Shown: positions 1-7,165 of the stretch, piece after piece
How positions within the stretch are numbered: position 1 is the first letter of the stretch
How the letters are laid out: each line of letters begins with the position of its first letter
Assembly (NCBI GenBank): GCA_021825585.1
Contig: JAKAGT010000008.1
Coordinates: 1 to 64,000 of the forward strand
Length of the DNA: 64,000 nt
Origin: Bacteroidota bacterium
GTDB lineage: Bacteria > Bacteroidota > Ignavibacteria > Kryptoniales > JAKASW01
Direction of reading: 5' to 3'
Notes under the pieces: model-generated
The model's input: only the letters and a program-made list of their open reading frames with translations
What the model was told of the DNA's origin: nothing
The model's database searches: none
Translations under genes and position numbers: made by a program

Positions 1-46
1 GGAGAAATTTTCAGCCATTTTTTCTCCAGCCTTGACTTTCTCTTTG

Positions 47-80
47 GTTCTTTCTCTTGTGTCAAGACAAGAGAAAGAAC
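47..80. repeat. Perfect 14-bp palindrome (hairpin)
   Basis: Arms 47-60 and 67-80 are perfect reverse complements around a 6-base loop. It is the first of several palindromes in the gene-free first 570 bases. The second arm is not followed by a T-run, so it is a poor intrinsic terminator candidate. Confidence 0.7.
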
Positions 81-138
81 GCTCCTCCCTTGTGGGGGTC
101 CCCACCAAATCTTTGAGAGTTATTGTTTGATGATGCCT

Positions 139-174
139 GTCCATTTTCCTTTGCTCGCCCAAAGGAAAATGGAC
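139..174. repeat. Perfect 15-bp palindrome (hairpin)
   Basis: Arms 139-153 and 160-174 are perfect reverse complements around a 6-base loop. It lies just upstream of the larger nested inverted repeat at 194-361. No gene is convincing here: two long overlapping open frames run on opposite strands, which is what palindromic DNA produces. Confidence 0.7.
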
Positions 175-193
175 GAAAAGGAAAGGGCGCCCT

Positions 194-361
194 GCGAAAA
201 TGGTTCCGCTTCGCCAAAGGTGAATCGGAACCGTCCCGTCCCCCTGTACGAGAGGCGATTTTAATATACGGTGGTTCGCACATTACAGAGGAGACTCCAA
301 AAATCGCCTCTTCAGATAACTTGAAAGCATCTGTGGAAGGGGGACGGGACTCCATTTTCGC
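194..361. repeat. Nested inverted-repeat element, about 168 bp
   Basis: Three pairs of perfect inverted arms are nested about one centre: 194-203 with 352-361 (10 bp), 233-245 with 338-350 (13 bp) and 251-262 with 300-311 (12 bp). The spacing between successive arms is not symmetric, so this is an interrupted long palindrome. It could be a folded RNA, a decayed MITE-like element or a recombination site. No coding function is evident, and the stretch 362-571 holds nothing else I recognise. Confidence 0.65.
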
Positions 362-571
362 AAAGGGGACTGCTGAGCTTGCAATTTGCAATAAAACTTG
401 TCTCATTTGTCTGAGTTTCCCCATATGAGAGTACCTAGAAGGGATTGTGAATGTGACGTCCTTGTATGGATGACCTTATTGTAATAATCTCAACTACATA
501 AGGCGTCCTGCAGGGTTGCAATTGGCTGTAGCTGAAGGGACAAAGACTTATCCGACTATCGCGAAGCCTGA

Positions 572-1765
572 TCAGGCATTGATTTCAACATGCACTAAGG
601 TTCCGCCCGATTTGATCTTGCTTATGGAGAATAATCCTCCGACACTCAAAGCTCTCTCCCTCATACCGAGAATTCCGAGTCCTTTCTTCTCTTTATACAC
701 AATTTCATCAAATCCACACCCGTTGTCTGCTACTTCAAGCTTCACTTTACCTCTATATTTGCTCAGTCGAATGTTGACTTCAGTGGCTCCTGCATGCGTT
801 ATGACGTTGGTCATTGCCTCTTGAAATATCCTGAACAATGCGGATGACCTAATCCTGTCCAATGCAATGACTCGCTTGCCCATATGGAATCGACACTTGA
901 GCCCTGCCTGGTTTGTATATTGGTCCACCAATCGCTTCATTGCATCGGTAAGGCCCAGCTCATCAAGTTCCTCAGGTCTCAATTCTGTGGCAATTCGACG
1001 GACGTCACGCATCAATCCATCAACAAGAGCCAATGAACGTTCCAATTCATCGATATCCTTCGAGAGGCGCTTCTGAGGTCCCTGTTTCATGAGATTGTCT
1101 CTTACGATGGACAGGCCTATTTTCAGTCTGGTCATTTTCTGTCCCAGTTCATCATGGATCTCGCGGGCTATGGAAGCACGCTCCTCTTCTCTTGCCGTTT
1201 GAAGTCTTGAAGCAAAGGCTCTGAGTTGTTCACTTGGCTCAACGGCACGCACTTCGGCTTCTTTTCTCTTGGTGATGTCCAACCCAATTCCACCGACAGA
1301 TGCAAGGATCCTCCCGTAGTCACTTTCATAACCCGGGACAAGACTCCATTTGAGGATGACCTGCTTCTGTTCTCCTTCCGATGTACTGTAGAGTGTCTCA
1401 ACTTCGAATGAGCTTTTCCCCTCCCAGATACTCTGCAAAGTCTCTGCACTTGCGATGAGATTCCTGCGAATTAATATATCTTCAAGCGTTCCATACACTT
1501 CTCTCTCGCAACCAGTGAGAAACAGATCGACCGTAGCTTTGTTGGCACACAATAACTTTCCTGAATGGACCAGAAGCAACAACTCTTCCGGATGAGTCCG
1601 CAAGTAATTCTTGAGATCTTTTATACCCTCATCCCTTAGCCGGTCGAGCCTCGATTTGATTTCCGATAAGTCCTCTTCCCATAATGGAACCGGAGCATTC
1701 TCAAACAGAGGCCTGTAGCTCTGTTCAGTATTACGCAATTCTGCTGACTTTTGCTCGAGGGACAT
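572..1765 (-). CDS. PAS-containing sensor histidine kinase, NarL-type (probably 5'-truncated)
   Basis: Cytoplasmic two-component sensor kinase that would phosphorylate a NarL/FixJ-type response regulator; none is encoded nearby. A PAS-like region covers about residues 15-170 and ends in a typical GLDITKRK junction. The HisKA_3 dimerisation helix holds the phospho-acceptor histidine at about residue 204 (EIHDELGQ), and the HATPase shows an N-box (FQEAMTNV), VADNGCGFD and GLGILGMRER. The open frame continues upstream of the first Met without a good start, reading VRNDITDRIELQ, which is itself the typical end of a PAS domain, and then meets an in-frame stop near 1835. The gene therefore looks like the 3' part of a longer multi-PAS kinase. 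No transmembrane segment is present. Whether it is still expressed is unknown. Confidence 0.8.
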   Translation of the reverse strand: MSLEQKSAELRNTEQSYRPLFENAPVPLWEEDLSEIKSRLDRLRDEGIKDLKNYLRTHPEELLLLVHSGKLLCANKATVDLFLTGCEREVYGTLEDILIRRNLIASAETLQSIWEGKSSFEVETLYSTSEGEQKQVILKWSLVPGYESDYGRILASVGGIGLDITKRKEAEVRAVEPSEQLRAFASRLQTAREEERASIAREIHDELGQKMTRLKIGLSIVRDNLMKQGPQKRLSKDIDELERSLALVDGLMRDVRRIATELRPEELDELGLTDAMKRLVDQYTNQAGLKCRFHMGKRVIALDRIRSSALFRIFQEAMTNVITHAGATEVNIRLSKYRGKVKLEVADNGCGFDEIVYKEKKGLGILGMRERALSVGGLFSISKIKSGGTLVHVEINA

Positions 1766-1883
1766 TTGAAGTTCAATCCGATCTGTAATATCATTTCGAA
1801 CTGATGATTTTATTGATTTTGATTGAAAGCTTCAAGTGTTGAAGATTCCTGCCGCGTGATGCCTCACTGAAAGGGTTATTTCT

Positions 1884-1953
1884 CTCGCAAAGGCGCCAAG
1901 AACGCAAAGAAATGTTGACGAGCGGTTCGCTTTGCGAGCGGCTTGGCGAGAAA
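1884..1953. repeat. Inverted repeat of the CGCAAAGGCGCCAAG type in a gene-free stretch
   Basis: Arms CTCGCAAAG (1884-1892) and CTTTGCGAG (1930-1938), followed by CGCCAAG (1894-1900) and CTTGGCG (1942-1948), form an interrupted inverted repeat. The decamer CCTGCCGCGT also occurs twice nearby, at about 1850 and 1973. The element sits in the 390-base gap between the broken kinase gene and the next membrane protein gene, and nothing else is recognisable there. Confidence 0.55.
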
Positions 1954-2158
1954 CCATAAGTGAGGGGTTACCCTGCCGCGTCTGTTGGGCTCCGCTGCTA
2001 CTTCAGCCCCGCAATTTTCCTTGATTATGTCCCATCAGATTTGTAGAATATTGCCGGTTAAGTCAGAAGGGCATGAGATAACAATATGTCAGGGATATAT
2101 GAATACTTGTTCTCCATGAGCCTGTTTTCTTGATACTATTTCCGAATGGAGTCGTGTG

Positions 2159-2692
2159 ATGAGTAATATGCGGGTTACATTTGCAAGACTTTCGATAAAA
2201 GCAATAGCAGTTCAAACGGTGACTTACTTTGCAATGGGGTTGCCGGCTTTCCTGCTCCTCGATTACGCAAATAGATTTGCGCAACCCGGCCTGAGCGGAT
2301 TTATGCGCCAGACTACAGACCCGTTGGTCGCTGCGGGACCATTATTTCAAATAGTCAGAGGAATTCTCTTCGCCATGGCGTTTTATCCGCTTCGGGATGC
2401 TTTTTTCGGGCGTAAGAACGGCTGGGCATTCATGTGGCTTACGCTCGTGATAATCGGAGTACTATCGACATTCGGCCCGGCCCCGGGCTCCGTAGAGGGA
2501 ATGATTTACACGACCATTCCGATCGGAGCCCAATTGATCGGCCTCCCGGAAGTAGTTCTCCAAGCGCTGCTCTTTTCCGTAATCCTCTGTTATTGGGTAG
2601 ACCACGACGAAAACAAGCGGCTTGCATGGGTGATGGGGATCGCATTCGGCTTGATCGTCATATTTTCACTTCTCGGGATTTTTGCGCGCTGA
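2159..2692 (+). CDS. Conserved-looking multi-pass membrane protein of unknown function
   Basis: A 177-residue protein with about five hydrophobic segments: near the N-terminus (about residues 10-35), 60-75, 90-105, 125-145 and 155-175. A conserved-looking loop GPAPGSVEG lies near residue 107. I do not recognise the family. GTG at 2156 or ATG at 2159 could start it. ATG is preferred because GGAG at 2148-2151 lies 7 bases upstream of it. It stands alone on the plus strand, facing the convergent ABC ATPase gene 38 bases downstream. No enzymatic motif is visible. Confidence 0.65.
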   Translation: MSNMRVTFARLSIKAIAVQTVTYFAMGLPAFLLLDYANRFAQPGLSGFMRQTTDPLVAAGPLFQIVRGILFAMAFYPLRDAFFGRKNGWAFMWLTLVIIGVLSTFGPAPGSVEGMIYTTIPIGAQLIGLPEVVLQALLFSVILCYWVDHDENKRLAWVMGIAFGLIVIFSLLGIFAR

Positions 2693-2730
2693 ACGGTTTG
2701 GCTGACGGGTTTGCTCAGGGTAATCACCGG

Positions 2731-3516
2731 TTAGTCCAGTAGATGAATCCATGGCCTGCTTTTCCGCCAGGCTATTTCGACCGGCCTCTCGAAAAAATCA
2801 GTCAGGTTCGATCTGCTCAGGACTCCGTCCGAATTTCCTGACGAGTGAATCCTTCCTTTTCGCAGTAGAACCGTCCGTGTAAAGACGGGAAGTATTTCTT
2901 CGACGTGATGAGAGACGTACAGGAGCGTCGGAGCATTCTTCGCCGTTCCTATTTCTTCGATCAGGGTAAGAAGGCTCTCCCGCGCGAGAATGTCGAGGCC
3001 AGTGCACGGCTCATCGAGAATCAGTATTCTCGGGGAGCTCATCAACGCCCGGGCGATGAGGACCTTCTGCTTCTCACCCTGGGATAATGTGGAGTAGACG
3101 CGGCTTGCCAGGTTCATGCACCCGAACTGTTCCATCAAGTCGGCCGCGCGCTGCCGCAGTGTTCCGCTCGGATGCTCGTACAGCCCAATGCTTCCAAACT
3201 TGCCGCTCAAGATTATATCTTCTACCTTCTCGTTCGTCATGAGTCTCTCCATTAGAGACGAACTCACCCATCCGATCGACTTTCTCAATTCTCGCAGATC
3301 GTAGGTCCCGAATTTCTTCCCGAGTACGGTGACTTCACCCTCGGAAGGGAATATGTAGCCGGTAACCATATTCAACAGCGTGGTCTTTCCGGAACCGTTC
3401 AGGCCGACAATGGCCCAATGCTCGCCGGCTTCCACATTCCAGTCAATTCCGGATAGGATATAGGATTTCTCCCGCAGCCAGGAAACTCCCCGCATTTGAA
3501 CTACTGTATCTCTCAT
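2731..3516 (-). CDS. Stand-alone ABC-type ATPase (YlmA/PhrA-like)
   Basis: A single ABC nucleotide-binding domain of about 261 residues. Walker A is GLNGSGKTT, the signature is LSQGEKQK, Walker B is ILILDEPCTGLD, and the switch histidine is in VSHHVEE. No permease or binding-protein gene adjoins it, so the partner and substrate are unknown. The domain resembles single-domain ATPases of the ModF/YlmA type. The open frame can begin at 3603, but the first 29 residues look unrelated. ATG at 3516 follows a purine-rich GAAAGAGAG tract and starts right before the conserved domain, so I use it. Confidence 0.85.
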   Translation of the reverse strand: MRDTVVQMRGVSWLREKSYILSGIDWNVEAGEHWAIVGLNGSGKTTLLNMVTGYIFPSEGEVTVLGKKFGTYDLRELRKSIGWVSSSLMERLMTNEKVEDIILSGKFGSIGLYEHPSGTLRQRAADLMEQFGCMNLASRVYSTLSQGEKQKVLIARALMSSPRILILDEPCTGLDILARESLLTLIEEIGTAKNAPTLLYVSHHVEEILPVFTRTVLLRKGRIHSSGNSDGVLSRSNLTDFFERPVEIAWRKSRPWIHLLD

Positions 3517-3631
3517 TTCTCTCTTTCTGCCTATACGATCGTCATTGTGCCAACTAAGATAATCCCCTCCGGCTTCTGAAAGCAAGAGAGACTCGGATCT
3601 CACAATACGTTGGTAAGAAAATGTCCTTCTG

Positions 3632-3985
3632 CTATTCCCGCGTTAGTCTTGATTCGACGGTCCTGCAGATCAAATCGACGACGCCGTCCTTGAAATGCTC
3701 TATCCGAGCCGAAGGCATCCCCGCTTCCACCAGCAGTTTCATTTCCGCCTGCGACTGCTTTGTCTTCACCAGTTTGGAGAAGTCTCCCGGCGATACTTTA
3801 CCCGATGCAAGATCCCCTGTCCAGTTGACAAGATCATCCTTGATCAGCTCAAGGAAATTCTTGACGTCATATTTCGCTTCTATCAAGGCGCCTCCCAGCG
3901 TGCTCCTGGCAAGTTCCGTCACTCCTGCCGAAATCGCCTCGAAAATTTCCCTTACATCCGGTCCAAGAGATTCGTTGGACATCAT
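3632..3985 (-). CDS. Small soluble protein of unknown function
   Basis: A 117-residue acidic, mainly helical protein with no signal peptide, membrane segment or recognised motif. It lies 28 bases beyond the upstream end of the longer ABC ATPase frame, on the same strand, and may be transcribed with it. ATG codons at 3985 and 3982 are both possible starts. The composition is that of a real protein, but I cannot assign a family. Confidence 0.55.
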   Translation of the reverse strand: MMSNESLGPDVREIFEAISAGVTELARSTLGGALIEAKYDVKNFLELIKDDLVNWTGDLASGKVSPGDFSKLVKTKQSQAEMKLLVEAGMPSARIEHFKDGVVDLICRTVESRLTRE

Positions 3986-4374
3986 TCCTCCATTTTCTTT
4001 TTACCGGTAAGGAAGTATGATCCTGCCTGAATCATGAACGACAACAGCAAGGTTCGTTTTCGAATATCTCTTCGGAGAATACAGCCAACTCATGTTCCGG
4101 TTCCCGACCGCTGCGTCCGGCTCCAGTTGAAATGATCGAAGAACCACGCCTGACATTACAATTTTAAATTAATCTATCCTTCATTTCAAGAAGAATCTTG
4201 AAGTCTGCCGGCTGTCAGCGCGGATGTAATCGCGGAACTGCGGAATTATGATAACGCAACTGGAGAGCTGCGCACAAAATTTTGGCATGAGGTCCAAGGA
4301 CACTGCTTGATCATCCGAGAGCGTGTCCTGACTTCCTCGTGTTTCCTGTGCGAATTGCCGCAGACTTTCAGCGC
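3986..4374. other. Intergenic stretch without recognisable features
   Basis: About 390 bases between the small unknown gene and the 3' end of the transporter gene. I see no credible gene, strong hairpin, repeat or RNA here. It presumably holds the promoter of the small gene and the ABC ATPase. Confidence 0.5.
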
Positions 4375-5685
4375 CTAGGCCCGGGGCAGTTCCCTGTCTT
4401 TCGTGGTGATGTAAGCATTGTATATGATCATGAGCAGCGTTGCGGCTATCCCGATTCCGGTGAGCGAAAGCCAGATACCGGTGGGCTGGCCAAGCACTCT
4501 CACAACGTCTCCGGTCTTAACCAGAATAGATTGTGTCATCGTGGAATAAAGCCAGCCCCCGAACGTGCCGCCGACGAACCATGCTATAGCTATGGGCAGG
4601 AACGCATATCCCTGGAATAGGGCCTCCTGCCCCTTCGGGGCGTGGTCGGCGATGTATTCGTAATAACGAGGCGCCTGCGTCATCTCACCGAACGACCATA
4701 CAACCATCGCCGCAATGATGGTCCATATGTTGGGCTGAATGGCTATCACGAGCCAGCTTAACGTGGATACTGCAAACCCTACGACAATTGCCGTCACCGG
4801 CGGCATTTTTTTCGTCATCCTGTTCACGATGACCTGCAGGAAAATTATTGCCCAGGCATCGACCGACTCGATGATCTCGAAGGGGGCATTCTTGGAAATG
4901 AAGTCCGTCAGGTAGAATGGGATAATCACGAATACCTGCCAAAACATAATCCAGTACAGGGAGAAAATAAGAAGGAAAACCATGAAACGTCCGTTGCTCA
5001 TTACACGAAGCATATCCTTGAGCTTCTGCCCCAGAGACGGCTGCCGGAAATCGCGTACCGATTCCGGCTCGCGGTAAAATATTAGCGTACCCAGGAACAT
5101 CAGCGCACATGTGGAGGCGGAAACTATGTAAACCGAATCTATTCCGATCCTGTCCCTGAAAAAATATGCAATCACGGGACCGGTCGCCCCACCTACATTA
5201 ACAAGCATATAATAAATCGCATAGCCGAGGGACCTTGTCTCCGTCCGGGAGGAGACCGCAATTGTCCCGAGGACGGACGGCTTGATAAACGATTCGCCGA
5301 CGGCCGTGAATATGAGGACGATGATGAGCACCCAGAAGAGAGGAAGTGCATGAGAGAAGGAGGCGTACAGCGGCGAGCCCACCGCGAAGATCGCGAAGTA
5401 CCCGATGGCCATAACAAGGAAAGCGAACGAGAACGCCTTGCGAAATCCATACTTATCGGCGAAGGTCCCGGCAAAAATCGGCAGAAGATAAACGAACCCC
5501 CCAAAGATCGACGATAGCGTACCGGCATCTACCTCGCTGAACTTCAGATGATTTCTCAAGAAGATGCTCATTACCGCCGCCTGTGCGTAGTATGCCAGGC
5601 GCTCGAACAGCTCGAGTGCGTTCGCTACCCAGAAAGACCGATGGAAGCCTGCGAAGAATTTCCTGATTCGTGAGTCGCTGCTCAT
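4375..5685 (-). CDS. MFS transporter of the POT/PTR (proton-coupled oligopeptide) type
   Basis: A 436-residue inner-membrane carrier with about 12 transmembrane helices. The first helix contains ELFERLAYYA (residues 25-34), matching the ExxER..YY proton-coupling signature of the POT family. YYMLVNVGGATGP in helix 5 resembles the second POT signature. The likely role is proton-driven uptake of small peptides or related solutes; the substrate is inferred from the family only. It has no operon partner: the next gene upstream is divergent. The motif match is good, but the rest of the protein is diverged. Confidence 0.75.
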   Translation of the reverse strand: MSSDSRIRKFFAGFHRSFWVANALELFERLAYYAQAAVMSIFLRNHLKFSEVDAGTLSSIFGGFVYLLPIFAGTFADKYGFRKAFSFAFLVMAIGYFAIFAVGSPLYASFSHALPLFWVLIIVLIFTAVGESFIKPSVLGTIAVSSRTETRSLGYAIYYMLVNVGGATGPVIAYFFRDRIGIDSVYIVSASTCALMFLGTLIFYREPESVRDFRQPSLGQKLKDMLRVMSNGRFMVFLLIFSLYWIMFWQVFVIIPFYLTDFISKNAPFEIIESVDAWAIIFLQVIVNRMTKKMPPVTAIVVGFAVSTLSWLVIAIQPNIWTIIAAMVVWSFGEMTQAPRYYEYIADHAPKGQEALFQGYAFLPIAIAWFVGGTFGGWLYSTMTQSILVKTGDVVRVLGQPTGIWLSLTGIGIAATLLMIIYNAYITTKDRELPRA

Positions 5686-5961
5686 AAACCTTCCTCTGCT
5701 TTAGTTTGTTATGGCATTTATGAATTCTATCTCGAACCGAATGGCGGAGACAATTCCACTTAACGCATGCCTCCATGCGACGACCGGAAGTTTCACGAGA
5801 GCCAATATAATGAAAATGTCTTTCCCCCTCCAAAATTCCCCTGTGCCCGGCTTCCATCGACAGGCCGTATGGACGCAAGAGTGCCCCCTTTTTCATCTGT
5901 AATAAAGGAATAAAACTCGTATTTTAATCATATTCACGAAAGGAGTTCCAGCTTAATATAG

Positions 5962-7164
5962 ATGCCATACGTCCCTTATCATCTCATCGGCATAATGCTC
6001 ATCGTTGTGCCGTTAATTGCGCAGGTCGTCGTCTACAGAATCGTAGCGAAGTACCTGGTCGAGATAGGAGCAAGCACAGTATTTTCGACGCGTTTCCTCC
6101 CGATGATTTTTGTGGTCATCAATATCCCGTTAGTACTCATCCGGATGGACCCTCGGATGTTCATGGCAGGATCGCCGCGTCACCTGATTATGATGCCGTA
6201 TTACGCCTATGAAACGCTGAGCGTCGCGATACTCTTCGCGGCCCTCCTGTCATTCTTATTAAAGCTGCTCTTGAGGCCGTTCTTCGCATGGAGAAGGAAG
6301 AGAGTATCCGCCCAGCACCATGAGTCAACTCCCGCGTCGCGGCGTCTATTCCTGAAGAAAGCGGCGATAGGAGTCGGTGCGTACACTTTTCTCGGCGCGA
6401 TGTACAGCATATATAGCCGCGACGACTACAGAATCGAGGATGTCTCTCTCAGGCTGAAGAACCTCCCCCGCGAGCTCGAGGGTCTCAGGATCGTAATGAT
6501 CAGCGACGTGCATTCCGGATTGTACATGACGGAGGAGGACATGAGCAGGTATAACGAGGAAGTAAATAAGCTGAACCCCGACCTTATCTTCATCCCGGGC
6601 GATTTCGTCACAACAAAGACGGAAGAAATCATACCGTTCGTAAAATCGTTCTCGGGACTCAGGTCAAAATTCGGAACCTTCGCCTGCCTCGGGAATCACG
6701 ACTTCTTTGCCAACCCCAACATCATTACGGAGAAGCTTCGCGAAAACGGAATAAGCGTGTTGAGAAACGAAACTCAGGAACTTGAGATAAGAAACGCCAG
6801 GCTCATGCTCTCGGGCGTAGATGACGGAGAACATGCGAGATTCAAGAAGGTGGCATACGAGGCCAATTCTCTAGACACAACCCATATACTACTTTGTCAC
6901 AAACCGTATTATTTTGATACGGCGGTCGCCGGAGGGTTCGATGCAATGCTCAGCGGACATACGCACGGCGGACAGATTGTCCTCGCCAATCTGCCCGGAT
7001 TTAAGCTGACCCCTGCCACCCTCGTGTCTCCGTATGTTTCCGGTAAGTACTACCGCGGCGACTCGATTATGTATGTGAGCCGTGGAGTCGGAACTGTCGG
7101 CCTCCCCGTTCGGCTGAACTGTCCGCCAGAGATAACTGTCTTTACACTGGAAAAAAAGTCCTGA
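5962..7164 (+). CDS. Membrane-anchored metallophosphoesterase (YkuE/YaeI-like)
   Basis: The N-terminal third has three or four transmembrane helices (about residues 8-25, 45-60, 80-103 and 132-150). The C-terminal domain is a calcineurin-like phosphoesterase with the dimetal motifs ISDVHSG (D182, H184), PGDFV, GNHD, LCHKP and SGHTHGG. The domain would face the periplasm or the membrane surface. YkuE-type enzymes act on phospholipid-linked or similar phosphoesters; the substrate here is unknown. The internal SRRLFLKK before the last hydrophobic segment resembles a Tat motif but sits mid-protein. It ends one base before the start of the next gene, so the two are probably co-transcribed. Confidence 0.85.
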   Translation: MPYVPYHLIGIMLIVVPLIAQVVVYRIVAKYLVEIGASTVFSTRFLPMIFVVINIPLVLIRMDPRMFMAGSPRHLIMMPYYAYETLSVAILFAALLSFLLKLLLRPFFAWRRKRVSAQHHESTPASRRLFLKKAAIGVGAYTFLGAMYSIYSRDDYRIEDVSLRLKNLPRELEGLRIVMISDVHSGLYMTEEDMSRYNEEVNKLNPDLIFIPGDFVTTKTEEIIPFVKSFSGLRSKFGTFACLGNHDFFANPNIITEKLRENGISVLRNETQELEIRNARLMLSGVDDGEHARFKKVAYEANSLDTTHILLCHKPYYFDTAVAGGFDAMLSGHTHGGQIVLANLPGFKLTPATLVSPYVSGKYYRGDSIMYVSRGVGTVGLPVRLNCPPEITVFTLEKKS

Positions 7165-7165
7165 G

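Noticed and set aside
62..428. Two long overlapping open frames on opposite strands
   Set aside because: They run through a long palindrome, which makes both strands open at once; neither has a ribosome site or a credible protein composition.
6376..6405. Tat signal in the metallophosphoesterase
   Set aside because: The RR motif is about 127 residues from the N-terminus, after three helices, so it is more likely a positive-inside membrane boundary.
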